From NCBI GenBank assembly GCA_020634615.1, contig JACKBI010000017.1:71248-135247 (forward strand): DNA of 64,000 bases. The letters run 5' to 3'. The DNA is from Anaerolineales bacterium. GTDB taxonomy: Bacteria; Chloroflexota; Anaerolineae; JAAEKA01. Position 1 is the stretch's first letter; every line of letters begins with the position of its first letter. The translations under genes were made by a program, and so were the position numbers. The notes under the pieces are model-generated. The model had not been told where the DNA came from, made no database searches, and saw nothing but the letters and a program-made list of their open reading frames with translations. This document shows positions 16,707-25,007 of the stretch, piece after piece.

Positions 16707-17306
16707 TTAGACCAGCAATCCCGCCACCAATGTTTTGAGAGCCCGTGACGTGCCATTCAAGTCGAAGACCGTCGGGTCAACCAGTATCTGTACCATCAGT
16801 CCGTCGATCATCGCAATGAAAATGCTGGCCAGCGCGGGCGCGTCCACCGGCTTGAACTCGCCGTTGGCAACACCTTCCTCGATCAGGTGAATGAGCGGCT
16901 GGCTGTATTGAATGTACTTGCCCCGTATCATTTCGTTGACATCCGGGTCTTGCAGGTTTTGCAGCCAGGTGTCCACCACCAGCGGCGACATCGCGCGGAA
17001 CTCCGGCGACGCGACGCCCATGAGCATGTCCTCGATCGTGCTGGCCAGCCGTTCGTAGCAAGTCTTGTCAGACATGGCCAGGTCTTCCGTGAAGCGGGTT
17101 TCATCCACCATCCAGTCGAAGATGGCCAGGAACAGCTCCTTCTTGCTTTCGAAATGGACGTAGATGCTGCCTTTGCTCAGGCCGGCTTCCCTGCTGATGT
17201 CGTCAATGGTCGTCTGGTGATAGCCCGTTCTGGCGAAACATGTCAGAGCGGCGGTCAGGATATGGGTTCGGCGGGCTGCCTGGGTTTCCGGCTTAAGTTT
17301 GGGCAT
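16707..17306 (-). CDS. TetR-family transcriptional regulator
   Basis: 199 residues. The N-terminal helix-turn-helix is clear (ILTAALTCFARTGYHQTTID, then AGLSKGSIYVHFESKKEL), and the C-terminal ligand-binding part is helical. TetR repressors bind a short palindrome and release it when a small ligand binds. The gene lies 84 bp upstream of the FAD monooxygenase in the same direction and has a strong promoter with a palindrome at +4 to +14. It therefore probably represses itself and the enzyme genes downstream. The ligand could be the compound modified by those enzymes; this is inferred from context. Confidence 0.93.
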   Translation of the reverse strand: MPKLKPETQAARRTHILTAALTCFARTGYHQTTIDDISREAGLSKGSIYVHFESKKELFLAIFDWMVDETRFTEDLAMSDKTCYERLASTIEDMLMGVASPEFRAMSPLVVDTWLQNLQDPDVNEMIRGKYIQYSQPLIHLIEEGVANGEFKPVDAPALASIFIAMIDGLMVQILVDPTVFDLNGTSRALKTLVAGLLV

Positions 17307-17320
17307 GACAATTCACAAAA

Positions 17321-17330
17321 TGACCGGTCA
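17321..17330. promoter_or_regulatory. Putative TetR operator
   Basis: The perfect 10-bp palindrome TGACCGGTCA lies between the predicted transcription start and the tetR start codon, the expected place for an autorepression site. Confidence 0.55.
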
Positions 17331-17340
17331 GTCTGTTTGC

Positions 17341-17369
17341 ATAATAGCAACCACCCCGAAATTTGTCAA
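17341..17369 (-). promoter_or_regulatory. Strong sigma-70-type promoter of the tetR cassette
   Basis: Consensus TTGACA (17364-17369) and TATTAT (17341-17346), with exactly 17 bp between them, on the minus strand. Transcription would begin near 17334, immediately before the palindrome. Confidence 0.75.
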
Positions 17370-17376
17370 ATCAAAA

Positions 17377-17401
17377 ACTGCCATGGTGAACCCATGGCAG
17401 T
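17377..17401 (-). terminator. Rho-independent terminator upstream of the tetR promoter
   Basis: A 10-bp perfect stem (ACTGCCATGG/CCATGGCAGT) with a 5-nt loop is followed on the minus strand by TTTTTGATTT. It would end transcription from the YdeI-like gene and insulate the tetR promoter, whose -35 box begins 7 bp further on. Confidence 0.7.
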
Positions 17402-17574
17402 CAGCAAAAAGAGACCCGAGGATGTGGAAAGGAGGGAACAAGAAGCTGCCAGAACAAAGTGCGGCGCCAAATCAGTATTATGGTAGGCACTGTCAGTAGC
17501 CAGACATTTCAACAAACGTCACCTGTCGAGTCTTGCGTCGCCTCCAGTCTCCGGACTTCCTGCACTGATCCAGG

Positions 17575-18150
17575 TTACTGTGCGCCGCCAGGCAATTCCG
17601 CAACGATCTGCTGGACTCTGCGCTGGCGCGTGACCTCGCTCTTGGCGCTTTCCAGCCACCAGATGATCTGCTTGCGGCGCGAGGGAGGTAAGGCCAGATA
17701 GGCGTCGATTCCACCCGTAACCTGGCTCAGCGCGGCTTCCAGCGCCTCGGGTATCACGTCTACCTGCTCGCGGCGGATGGCTGCGTCCCACTGGCCGTTG
17801 GCCTGCGCCTCGGCAACCGCGCGCAGGCCGGCGTCGGCCATGCGTCCCTCGGCGGTGAGTTGCTCCACCCGCCGGATGTTGCTCATCGACCAGACGCTGT
17901 TGGCCTTTCGTGGTGTGTAGCGCAGTGCATAGCGCCGCTCATCCATGCTCTTGAGGATGCTGTCCACCCAGCCAAAGCACATCGCCTCGACCGTGGCCTC
18001 CTCCAGCGACATCCCCTGGTCGGCGTACTGTTTCTTGTAGAGGATCAGCCACGCTTCCGCCGCGCTGGCGTGGTTCGCTTCCAGCCAGGCGCGCCACTGC
18101 TTCGGGGTGGCAAACTCAAGGGGATTGGTTGGTTTAGGCGCCATGATCAT
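17575..18150 (-). CDS. YdeI/OmpD-associated-family protein
   Basis: 191 residues from the ATG at 18150 (an alternative ATG lies 6 nt in). The N-terminal half has EFATPKQWRAWLEANH, AWLILYKK, and TVEAMCFGWVDSILKSMDER, the hallmark of the YdeI family. The C-terminal half has DAYLALPPSRRKQIIWWLES, a typical end. The family is of unknown biochemical function, often linked to stress or peptide resistance. The reading frame extends upstream to 18432, but that part has no family resemblance and overlaps the DinB fragment, so it is left out. A terminator lies downstream at 17377-17401. Confidence 0.85.
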   Translation of the reverse strand: MIMAPKPTNPLEFATPKQWRAWLEANHASAAEAWLILYKKQYADQGMSLEEATVEAMCFGWVDSILKSMDERRYALRYTPRKANSVWSMSNIRRVEQLTAEGRMADAGLRAVAEAQANGQWDAAIRREQVDVIPEALEAALSQVTGGIDAYLALPPSRRKQIIWWLESAKSEVTRQRRVQQIVAELPGGAQ

Positions 18151-18182
18151 CTTTCTCAGTCTCGCCCGTCGCGGCGGCCAGG

Positions 18183-18344
18183 CTACGCACGTCGATCCCA
18201 CATTGCCTTGAACGCCAGCAGTTCGCCGACGTGACGGGTCATGTCGAACAGGGGGTGCCGGACCCAGAAGTAGTTGGGCTGGCGGCCCTCGAAGCCGATG
18301 GGTGGCTCGTCCAGCAGTTCGAGGAGGACCTGTTGTCGAGACAT
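18183..18344 (-). pseudogene. C-terminal fragment of a DinB-like protein
   Basis: About 53 residues ending in FDMTRHVGELLAFKAMWDRR, which resembles the last helices of DinB/YfiT-like four-helix proteins. Intact members are about 150-170 residues long, and no upstream remainder is present, so I take it as a truncated remnant. It may still be translated, since the ATG at 18344 follows a weak purine stretch. Confidence 0.45.
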
Positions 18345-18429
18345 GTAATGCACACTTTCTCCGCCTGCGCGGGATAGACGCACTGTGGCAGGCAACCCCC
18401 AACATTCTAGAGCAGAAACGGCGGAACGT

Positions 18430-18469
18430 CAATGCTGCGGACGGCCGAAAGGATCCGTCCGCAGCATTG
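18430..18469. terminator. 15-bp perfect stem-loop
   Basis: CAATGCTGCGGACGG at 18430-18444 pairs with 18455-18469 around a 10-nt loop. It lies 42 bp past the stop of the minus-strand membrane protein gene. There is no U run, so it is a terminator or 3' stabilising hairpin. Confidence 0.5.
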
Positions 18470-18510
18470 GTATGCCGCTCAGATTCACCAGAACTGCGTT
18501 CCGGTCGGGC

Positions 18511-18975
18511 TCATGGTCGTCCGTAGAAGAGCTGCGAGGCAAGCCTGACGATTTCAGCGGCGGCGAAGGCGAGTATGGCGACGTTGGCCGTGCAGAAAGG
18601 CGTCAGCTCTTGCAGAAAGACCGTGACCACGGCTGCCATCAAACCCGCTACCAGTATGAAGTAGGCGTTGCGTTTAGCCCGCAGGTCGGCCATCTTCTCG
18701 TGCTCGGTGGGGGGCGCCGCCGACCCGGCGCCTATGGCCAGCACCGTGACCAGCACGATCTGCGCCACGACTATCAGCGCCACCGTGGTCAGAACGAGGC
18801 TGCCGTAGCCGGCCGGGAGAGTTGACGTAGCCAGCGCTGTCGACCGCATGGGCCACATGTTCACGACGTAGTAGAGCATGGCGCTGAGAACGATTACCAG
18901 CGACAGGCCAGTGCTTTTCTGTTGAAAGGTGACGTTCAACGTGCCTGTCTGACGGTTCATTTCATCCTGTTGCAT
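18511..18975 (-). CDS. Small four-helix membrane protein, unknown
   Basis: 154 residues with a good AAGGAG ribosome site before the ATG at 18975. Four hydrophobic segments are visible: around LSLVIVLSAMLYYVV, SLVLTTVALIVVAQIVLVTV, YFILVAGLMAAVVTVF and NVAILAFAAAEIVRLA. The order and the short charged loop between helices two and three (TEHEKMADLRAKRNAY) recall small inner-membrane proteins of unknown role common in Chloroflexota and Actinobacteria. It follows the DUF4386-like gene by 24 bp and is probably in the same transcript. No catalytic motif is evident. Confidence 0.7.
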   Translation of the reverse strand: MQQDEMNRQTGTLNVTFQQKSTGLSLVIVLSAMLYYVVNMWPMRSTALATSTLPAGYGSLVLTTVALIVVAQIVLVTVLAIGAGSAAPPTEHEKMADLRAKRNAYFILVAGLMAAVVTVFLQELTPFCTANVAILAFAAAEIVRLASQLFYGRP

Positions 18976-18999
18976 GATGTATCTCCTTCGTAATGCTGA

Positions 19000-19737
19000 T
19001 CAGGCGGCTGCGCTGTGCCGGGGCGCCAGCTTGTCGGCTTTGGCAGCCGCTGCGCCGGGATTGCTGCGCAGCAGGGCGATGCCCACCCACACGAACCAGG
19101 CAATGCTGCCCAGCCCAAAGAGTGCTCCCACGTCGCCCAGCGCCGGGATCACGGTGACAAACCCTGCCGCGCCGATCAGCAGGCCCAGATAAGCGAGCAG
19201 CCGGGGCAGTCCGCCCGAGCGCAGCCCGGCCCAGCTGAGCAGCAGCACCCACAGGCCGCCAACGATCTCGTTGCCGCCGCCCAGGCCGTCTACCACGAAG
19301 TGCAGCGCCAGCCAGACCGCGCCTGCCTGGCTTGGGTCCTGGCTATAGACATCGACAACGACGCCTGCGCCGATGTTGGCGACCATGCCGCTGGCGAACA
19401 TCAGGCCGGCCCAGATCAGGCCGAAGGCGGTTGCTGCCTGCACCGTCGCGGATGAGCGGTCCTTGAGCCGGTCGTAGAGCGCCAGCGCCAGGACCACCAG
19501 CACGATCCCGAACACCACATAGCTGATCAGGTTCCACAGATACAAGATCGTCTGGTTCCCGGCAAGGAAGGTCGCGTTCTGCACGGCCGAGATGTCCAGG
19601 CTGCCGTACCCCGAGGGCGCGATTGCTGTCAGCATGAAGACGATGGCCGCCAGGAACGCCGCGGCTGCGATGAGTGCGGCGACACCGCCTGCCTTCTGCA
19701 GACTGCCGTTGATAGTGTTGCTTACTGCCTGTTTCAT
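19000..19737 (-). CDS. DUF4386-like polytopic membrane protein
   Basis: 245 residues with an AAGGAG site 9 nt before the ATG. Six to seven hydrophobic segments and the early loop containing PSGYGSLDISAVQN resemble DUF4386-type membrane proteins. A second protein of this type is encoded at 21.2-22.0 kb. The C-terminus is basic and Ala-rich (NPGAAAAKADKLAPRHS). Function is unknown. The gene lies downstream of the single-domain response regulator (58 bp apart) and upstream of another small membrane protein. Confidence 0.65.
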   Translation of the reverse strand: MKQAVSNTINGSLQKAGGVAALIAAAAFLAAIVFMLTAIAPSGYGSLDISAVQNATFLAGNQTILYLWNLISYVVFGIVLVVLALALYDRLKDRSSATVQAATAFGLIWAGLMFASGMVANIGAGVVVDVYSQDPSQAGAVWLALHFVVDGLGGGNEIVGGLWVLLLSWAGLRSGGLPRLLAYLGLLIGAAGFVTVIPALGDVGALFGLGSIAWFVWVGIALLRSNPGAAAAKADKLAPRHSAAA

Positions 19738-19795
19738 GAGTGTTCTCCTTGAAGATGTGAGTTCAGTGATGCGATCCGCGGCACGCGGCTGCGGG

Positions 19796-20179
19796 TCAGT
19801 CGGTGGTGATAAGGTCTGAGAATAAAGTGGTTAGCAATGCATCGGTTGATCCTCCTTTGATCAGGAACTCATCCGCTCCGGCTGCCAGCGCAGCGTTCCG
19901 GTGGAAGGGGTAGATGGTGTGCACTACCACGCGAATGGCGGGCCAACGCTGCTTGATGCGCTGCGTGGCAGCGATGCCATCCATCAGCGGCATCTGCACG
20001 TCCATCAGAACGACATCCGGCTGGAGCGTTTCGGCAAGCCTGATGGCCTCTTCGCCGTTGGCGGCTTCGAAGACTGTGGCACGGCGAACGCTGGCTTCCA
20101 GCAGCGCGATGGTGGCAGCACGGGTGGCAGCGTTGTCGTCGGCGATGAGCAGGCGGATGGTGTTCGGCGTGTCGTTCAT
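19796..20179 (-). CDS. Single-domain response regulator (receiver only)
   Basis: 127 residues, only a CheY-like receiver. Acidic pocket DD in LLIADDN, phospho-acceptor Asp60 in VVLMDVQMP, Thr in VVVHTIYP and the conserved Lys in EFLIKGGS are all present. There is no DNA-binding output domain, although the receiver is of the NarL kind. Such proteins act by protein contact or as phosphate sinks, or this may be a regulator truncated after its receiver. No kinase is adjacent; the nearest is at 23.3-24.8 kb. Confidence 0.85.
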   Translation of the reverse strand: MNDTPNTIRLLIADDNAATRAATIALLEASVRRATVFEAANGEEAIRLAETLQPDVVLMDVQMPLMDGIAATQRIKQRWPAIRVVVHTIYPFHRNAALAAGADEFLIKGGSTDALLTTLFSDLITTD

Positions 20180-20241
20180 GCTTTAAGTCTAAGGGAAACG
20201 GCCGCTTTTCGCATCAGCGGCAAGGCGGGTTTTCCCTAAAC

Positions 20242-20272
20242 AAAAAGGACCGCCTTGCCGGTGGCCCTTTTT
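20242..20272. terminator. Bidirectional terminator-like hairpin
   Basis: AAAAAGGACCGCC pairs with GGTGGCCCTTTTT (two mismatches) around TTGCC, with A and T runs at the outer ends. It lies between the response regulator start and the NAD(P)-binding protein stop and can terminate the latter. Confidence 0.55.
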
Positions 20273-20375
20273 GCTCAAATTGCGGAGGCCTGCAACAAAT
20301 GTTGGAGACGGCTGTTGTCAGTTATGCTTCGCCGTCCATACTGTTGCTTTTTCGTCTCATGCTCCCATGGGACCG

Positions 20376-21101
20376 CTACGCATCCCTGTTGTAAATGACA
20401 GGCAGTTGCCCTTGCCACTGCTGCCAGATGTCATCCTCGGTGATCAAGTCAGCCATAAAGTGGCCCACATTGATGCGACTGGTTTGCCCGGAGCCAAAAA
20501 TCGCGCTGCGAAGAGGTGACGGATACACGTCATACGGGGTCACTTCGTCCTCATCGATCAGATTATCTGGCCGAACCGCGGCCCACTCAATCAGCTTATC
20601 GTTTCGACCAACCTTGTTCACCAGGTAGCCTGCAGCCTGCTCGTTATCTGCGTGGGGCGGCAGCACCAGGCGCAGCAGGCCGACAATGAGTTTCTGGGTA
20701 AAAGGAAGGGGGTCGTCAATTGTGCTGTTGCGGTACCCGGTGGTACTCATTAGCACAAACTTTGTAGATTGTGCGGGCCTGTTGGCCCTGACCGCATCAC
20801 AGAGCCGACGGGTTGCATCGGTTACAAGTTTTCTTGGATGGCCGTACATACCCTTCAAGGTCACGTTGTGGCCCAGGCATGATGCCACCGCCTCACACCC
20901 TCGAACGTGTTGGGCTAGCTCGGCGTCGCTTAGATCCAGAACGCTCGCCTGAATTACCGACAGGTTGTCATGATTCCTGACGGCTGCGGGCAACTTGCCT
21001 GGTGACCGCACGATCGCTCTGACGAAATGTCCACGATCAAGAAGTTCTTCTGTGAGCAACCGACCAGTCGCTCCGCTTGCTCCAACGATAAGTATGTTCA
21101 T
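20376..21101 (-). CDS. NAD(P)H-binding (NmrA/atypical SDR) protein
   Basis: 241 residues. It begins with the Rossmann signature MNILIVGASGATGRLLTEEL, followed by RAIVRSPGK and an atypical-SDR body with VLMSTTGYRN and AAVRPDNLIDED. It lacks the classical YxxxK pair, as is usual for the NAD(P)H-binding/NmrA-like group. These proteins serve as reductases or redox sensors. It stands alone, with a terminator-like hairpin downstream; its upstream region shows no clear promoter by eye. Confidence 0.85.
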   Translation of the reverse strand: MNILIVGASGATGRLLTEELLDRGHFVRAIVRSPGKLPAAVRNHDNLSVIQASVLDLSDAELAQHVRGCEAVASCLGHNVTLKGMYGHPRKLVTDATRRLCDAVRANRPAQSTKFVLMSTTGYRNSTIDDPLPFTQKLIVGLLRLVLPPHADNEQAAGYLVNKVGRNDKLIEWAAVRPDNLIDEDEVTPYDVYPSPLRSAIFGSGQTSRINVGHFMADLITEDDIWQQWQGQLPVIYNRDA

Positions 21102-21222
21102 CAGGTTCCTCGATTCTGGCTCAACTGATTTGGGATAAATTCACGAGTACGTGTTTCCACTGGTTGAAGGCTGTCCGGCGGCCCCTGGCGGGCATTCATT
21201 CGGACATCAGTATGCGTCGCAA

Positions 21223-21960
21223 TCAGGCAGCTTCCAGAGCAAGCCCGCGCTCCTCGTGGACCTGAGCCTTGTTGACACCTTTGACCAGGAGCCAGATTGG
21301 AAACGCTATCTCGGCGATTGCAATGGGGAGGGCGATGAAAACCGGTGTTGTCTGATAGCTCGGCAAGAGCAGCAGGGCAAAGCTGTCGATCAGGTACCCG
21401 ATACCGGCGATGACGAACAGGATGCCCAGTACCTTGGGGAAAAAGCCCGACTTGAAGATCAGGTATCCCAGTATGAGGACGTGCGGGACCAGGAAGGCGA
21501 TGCCGATCGTGAAGCCGATGCTGTGGGCGTCGAGAAACAGCGACACCAGCGCGTTGACCTGACTCGCCTCAAAGACAGCCAGGTAACCTGCACCGCCCAG
21601 GAGCTGCAAAACGAAGAAGTAGTTCAAAAGGTTCAGGCCGTGGATGGTCGTCATGATCAGCCGGGAAACGGCCGCAAGCAGGGACAGGGTCTTGTTGACC
21701 GGCTTGAACAGTTCGTAGAGCACAACGGACAGGAAGACTTCGCTGAGCAGGATGATCAGCTCGCTGCCAATCGCACCAAAGCGGAACAGCGTTTCGGAAG
21801 CCATGATGTTCTCGGCGGTTGCGGCGGCATTGCCGGGTACGATCAACTGGCCGGGAACGACGAAATGAGCGAAGATGGACGCCAATGTGATAATCAGGTA
21901 CAAGACGCCGGCGATTCTGGCGTAGCCAGACGGGGAAATGGTGGTCGTTTGGGCTTGCAT
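21223..21960 (-). CDS. DUF4386 domain-containing membrane protein
   Basis: 245 residues from the ATG at 21960, which has AAGGAG at 8 nt; a TTG at 21984 is the alternative. The beginning SPSGYARIAGVLYLIITLAS, the loop NAAATAENIMASETLFRFG and the late KSGFFPKVLGILFVIAGIGY are hallmarks of DUF4386, a six- to seven-helix membrane family of unknown function. It probably forms a two-gene unit with the small protein at 22014-22271, whose stop lies 53 bp upstream. Confidence 0.88.
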   Translation of the reverse strand: MQAQTTTISPSGYARIAGVLYLIITLASIFAHFVVPGQLIVPGNAAATAENIMASETLFRFGAIGSELIILLSEVFLSVVLYELFKPVNKTLSLLAAVSRLIMTTIHGLNLLNYFFVLQLLGGAGYLAVFEASQVNALVSLFLDAHSIGFTIGIAFLVPHVLILGYLIFKSGFFPKVLGILFVIAGIGYLIDSFALLLLPSYQTTPVFIALPIAIAEIAFPIWLLVKGVNKAQVHEERGLALEAA

Positions 21961-22013
21961 TAGAAGTTCTCCTTCTGATCGCAATGATCAGCTGTGTGGT
22001 GTTGACTGGCCGC

Positions 22014-22271
22014 TCAAGCAGCGGGCCGTTCGGATCCAAGGTAGGTGACCGATTGCAGCGGCAGGCCCAGGTCCCGCACCTTTTTGAGCAATCCATGCAG
22101 CGCCGCCTGATCAACCACTGGCCCGGTCAGGAGCGTGTCGCCGTTGTCTTCCAGCGTGATGGTCAATCCATCGAACCAGCCGGTCCAGCGGTCGTCAAGG
22201 TGCCCGGTGAGCCGGATTTCGTAGTATCCAGGTTCGCCATGGTTTGCGGGTGATGTGCGGGAGTCGTTCAT
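22014..22271 (-). CDS. Small soluble protein, about 85 residues, unknown
   Basis: 85 residues. YYEIRLTGHLDDRWTGWFDG, LTGPVVDQAALHGLLKKVRDL and LGLPLQSV form a compact alpha/beta pattern. I recall it as a small conserved protein of Chloroflexota and Actinobacteria, usually annotated hypothetical. It is upstream of the DUF4386 gene in the same direction. No catalytic residues stand out. The high proportion of conserved-looking Trp, Gly and Leu suggests a folded domain rather than a chance frame. Confidence 0.75.
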   Translation of the reverse strand: MNDSRTSPANHGEPGYYEIRLTGHLDDRWTGWFDGLTITLEDNGDTLLTGPVVDQAALHGLLKKVRDLGLPLQSVTYLGSERPAA

Positions 22272-22380
22272 GTCGTGTCTCGGTCATCTGCCTCAGATGG
22301 TTGAACGCTCAATCGTTGCCTCGTTGCGTTCAGTGACCAGAGCATACACGGCAATCTGGTGAGATGTCATCACCATTTGT

Positions 22381-22416
22381 GGTGATTGATATGGTGATTG
22401 ATGTGGTGATTGATTG
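22381..22416. repeat. Three 12-bp tandem repeats
   Basis: GGTGATTGAT starts at 22381, 22393 and 22405. Together with ATCACC at 22369 the units can form alternative hairpins upstream of the small-protein gene. They could be regulator-binding iterons or simple slippage products. Confidence 0.7.
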
Positions 22417-22438
22417 ATGGGGCCGGCGTGCGGGCAAC

Positions 22439-22480
22439 AAAAAAGCCCCGGCAGGCATGGCAATCTGCCTGCCGCGGCCT
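22439..22480 (-). terminator. Rho-independent terminator of the NarL-type regulator gene
   Basis: CGGCAGGCA/TGCCTGCCG stem with an 8-nt loop, followed on the minus strand by GGGGCTTTTTTG. Confidence 0.75.
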
Positions 22481-22658
22481 GAGATGCATTGGGCGTAGCA
22501 AGGTTGGGCCGCGCGCAGCACCTGCAACAGGTCCAATTCCCCCGGTATCCGTCTACATGTGCGTCACAACAGGTTGAGTTCTTCAGCCCGGCGCACGGCC
22601 ATGCGCCGGCTGTTCACCCTGGACGAGCGATCTCGCGCGATGGCAATGTCCGGTCTGG

Positions 22659-23312
22659 TCAGTCGTCGAGCGAGACGTACCCCTCGCGCAAAGCGTAGAG
22701 CGCCGCCTGGGTGCGGCTGGCCAGGTGCAGCTTGTTGAGAATGCTGCTGACGTGGGAACGCACGGTGGCCTCGCTGATGACCAGCCTGTCGGCGATCTCC
22801 TGGTTGCCCAGGCCATGCGCCACCAGTTGCAGCACCTCCAGCTCGCGCGGCGTCAATGGATCGTTGGGAGGCGGCTTGCTGGCCGGGCGGGACAACTCCA
22901 GCATCAGCTTGCGCGCGATCCGCGGATGCAGCGACGACTCGCCGCGCTGCACCTGGCGGATAGCCTGCACCAATGCGTCGGGGCCGGAATCCTTCAGCAG
23001 ATAGCCCAACGCGCCGGCCTTCACCGCCGGAAAGACCCGGTCATCGGTGGCGAAGCTGGTCAAGACCAGGATGCGCGCCTCGGGCCACCGGCCGATAATC
23101 GCTTCGATGGCCTCGATGCCGTCCATCACGGGCATCTCCAGATCCATCAGGACTACATCTGGCCGCAGCGCCAGCACGGCAGCGACCGCCTGCCGTCCAT
23201 CGCCGGCTTCGCCGATGACCTCCAGGTCGTCGATGGTTTCCAGCAGGGCTTGAATCCCGGAGCGGACAATCGTGTGATCGTCGGCAATAAAGACGCGGAT
23301 TGTTTCACTCAT
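22659..23312 (-). CDS. NarL/LuxR-family response regulator
   Basis: 217 residues from the ATG at 23312. The receiver domain carries DD in VFIADDH, phospho-acceptor Asp57 in VVLMDLEMP, and Lys in YLLKDSG. The C-terminal LuxR helix-turn-helix is LTPRELEVLQLVAHGLGNQE ... SEATVRSHVSSILNKL. The gene overlaps the histidine kinase by 8 bp, so the two form a cognate system in which the kinase phosphorylates Asp57. A terminator lies downstream. The longer frame up to 23468 lies in the kinase coding region and is rejected. Confidence 0.95.
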   Translation of the reverse strand: MSETIRVFIADDHTIVRSGIQALLETIDDLEVIGEAGDGRQAVAAVLALRPDVVLMDLEMPVMDGIEAIEAIIGRWPEARILVLTSFATDDRVFPAVKAGALGYLLKDSGPDALVQAIRQVQRGESSLHPRIARKLMLELSRPASKPPPNDPLTPRELEVLQLVAHGLGNQEIADRLVISEATVRSHVSSILNKLHLASRTQAALYALREGYVSLDD

Positions 23313-24777
23313 TGGGCGCCTCAACCTGGACGGTAGCGCCCTGCCCCGGCGAGCTGACGATGCGCAGTTGCCAGCCCAACTTGGCGGCGCGCTCCTGCAT
23401 GCTGCGCAGCCCCAGGGTTCCCGCGCGAGGTGAACCGGCTGCATCAAACCCCACCCCGTCGTCGGCAATGCTCAGCATGACCTTGTTGGCATCCTGGGTC
23501 AGGACGATCTCGATGCGGCTGGCCTGCGCGTGTTTCAGGGTGTTGTTGAGCGCTTCCTGGGCAATCCAGTAGAGTCCGGTTTCGATCTCCGCTGTCAGCA
23601 ACAGGGGCTCGGGAGCGGTCACCGCGGTTTCCAAACCGGTGCGCGCTTCCACCGCATCCAGCCGCGCCCTGAGCGCTGCCACTAACCCGTCCTCCTCCAG
23701 CGCCGGGGGACGCAGTTCGAAGATAAGCAGCCGCATCTCGCGCAGCGCCTGCTGGGCGTTCTCCTTGAGCTGGCCGAGGTGCTGGGCGGCGCGCGCCGTG
23801 TTGCCACCGTCCAGTTGGCGGATCGCCGCCTCGGCGTACAAGGTCTGGCTGTACAGCGCCTGCGTCACCGAGTCGTGCAGGTCGCGCGCCAGGCGCCGGC
23901 GTTCTTCGGTCACCGCGGATTCGGCCACCATCTGCGCAATCTGGTGCGATTGTTCCTGCACGACTTGTTCATGAACGGCCAACAGTTGTTTCAAGCCGGC
24001 AGCCTGGGACCGCAGCCGGGCGGTCTCCTGGCCGGCCGCGGCAGATGGCCGGCTGTCGCCCGCAAACACAGCGATATCGTCAAAGGGCAGAATTGCCATC
24101 TTGGCGTTGAGCGCCAGCGTCCGAAAATAGTTGGTCGCCTCCCGCTCGATCGCCACCTTGGCAAAGACGATCACCGTGAACAGGCTGCCGCTGGGCAGCA
24201 AGCCGTAGAAGCCGAGCAGCGATTGAACGCCGTACGGCGCCACAAACTCCGTCTGGTCAGGGATGTAGGCGTTCCCCACAGCGTCGGGCACGTGGAAGAT
24301 GTTGTAGGTGCTCTCAACCTGGTCGATGATCAGGCCCGGATCGGGGTCCACGGCCTGGTCCAACATGATGCCGAACATCTCCGACACCTGGGCAAACATC
24401 GGCGTAACGTTCACGATCTCCTTGGAGAGCGGGTGGACTTTGTAGAAGCGTGAGTTGTGCCGGCTGTGCCACAACGGGTTGTCGCCGACGGTGGCCAGCA
24501 GCGTCTGGCAGCGCAGGTTCGGGTCGACCGGCGGATGGCCGAGAAACCTGTCGATGTGCGCCTGCAGCTCGCCGTCCAACTGGCAATACGGCCGGGTAAT
24601 GAAGAACCGCACCAGCGCCGTCGCGCGGTCTCCCCGCGTATCGACCAGATGGTCATACAGGTAGCGCACTATGCGGTCGGCGGCTTCTTCCATGCTGGCT
24701 GCGCCATCACCCATGAGACGTAGCGCGGCGCCGCAGGTTGCCATGTCCTGCAGGCTGAATGCGGTCAGGTCGTACAT
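23305..24777 (-). CDS. Soluble LiaS/NarX-type histidine kinase with uncharacterised N-terminal sensor
   Basis: 490 residues from the ATG at 24777. Residues ~1-240 form a soluble sensor of a type seen in filamentous bacteria (DMATCGAALR ... STYNIFHVPDA ... NYFRTLALNAKMAILPFDD). No membrane segment is visible. A short coiled coil (~250-290) leads to the HisKA_3 dimerisation helix RRRLARDLHDSVTQALYSQT with His301, then a HATPase_c domain (ALNNTLKHAQAS, ISIADDGVGFDA, GTLGLRSMQERA). It phosphorylates the NarL-type regulator that overlaps its 3' end. The ligand is unknown; a cytoplasmic signal is implied by the lack of membrane helices. Confidence 0.92.
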   Translation of the reverse strand: MYDLTAFSLQDMATCGAALRLMGDGAASMEEAADRIVRYLYDHLVDTRGDRATALVRFFITRPYCQLDGELQAHIDRFLGHPPVDPNLRCQTLLATVGDNPLWHSRHNSRFYKVHPLSKEIVNVTPMFAQVSEMFGIMLDQAVDPDPGLIIDQVESTYNIFHVPDAVGNAYIPDQTEFVAPYGVQSLLGFYGLLPSGSLFTVIVFAKVAIEREATNYFRTLALNAKMAILPFDDIAVFAGDSRPSAAAGQETARLRSQAAGLKQLLAVHEQVVQEQSHQIAQMVAESAVTEERRRLARDLHDSVTQALYSQTLYAEAAIRQLDGGNTARAAQHLGQLKENAQQALREMRLLIFELRPPALEEDGLVAALRARLDAVEARTGLETAVTAPEPLLLTAEIETGLYWIAQEALNNTLKHAQASRIEIVLTQDANKVMLSIADDGVGFDAAGSPRAGTLGLRSMQERAAKLGWQLRIVSSPGQGATVQVEAPNE

Positions 24778-24779
24778 GG

Positions 24780-24920
24780 CTAGCGCTGCGTCTTGTGCGC
24801 CAGCGGCGCCTTCTCGCGGCACACGCCTACCACCTCGTAGCCCTGGTCCAGCGCGTGCTGCACCATGTACCGACCGAGCATGCCCGATACCCCCACGATA
24901 CTCACCTTGTTGATAGTCAT
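24780..24920 (-). pseudogene. N-terminal fragment of an NAD(P)-binding epimerase/reductase
   Basis: 46 residues, MTINKVSIVGVSGMLGRYMV ... YEVVGVCREKA, are a good Rossmann start (GVSGMLG), but the protein stops after the second strand. The stop lies 2 nt before the histidine kinase ATG, so it may be retained as a leader cistron for the kinase. Homologues of this fold need more than 200 residues, hence a truncated remnant. Confidence 0.6.
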
Positions 24921-25007
24921 TTGCTCATTGCCTTTCAGCTGCGGTCCTGTTAACAAAAAGTGGCAAACGCGCAAGCGCTGAGGGAAGGCGATACGCCCTG
25001 CGCTGCG

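Larger units (their letters stand above)
22272..22658. other. 387-bp intergenic region with tandem repeats and a terminator
   Basis: No gene is seen. It holds three 12-bp tandem repeats of the GGTGATTGATNN type (22381-22416), preceded by ATCACC to give an ATCACC/GGTGAT hairpin (22369-22386), and a minus-strand terminator at 22439-22480. Confidence 0.7.

Noticed and set aside
14475..16748. 757-codon plus-strand open frame across the glycosyltransferase and monooxygenase genes
   Set aside because: It is the complement of two well-supported genes on the minus strand and spans their boundary; low-complexity translation.
22369..22416. Possible CRISPR array from GGTGATTGAT repeats
   Set aside because: Units are 12 bp with no spacers, only three copies, and no cas genes are in the window.
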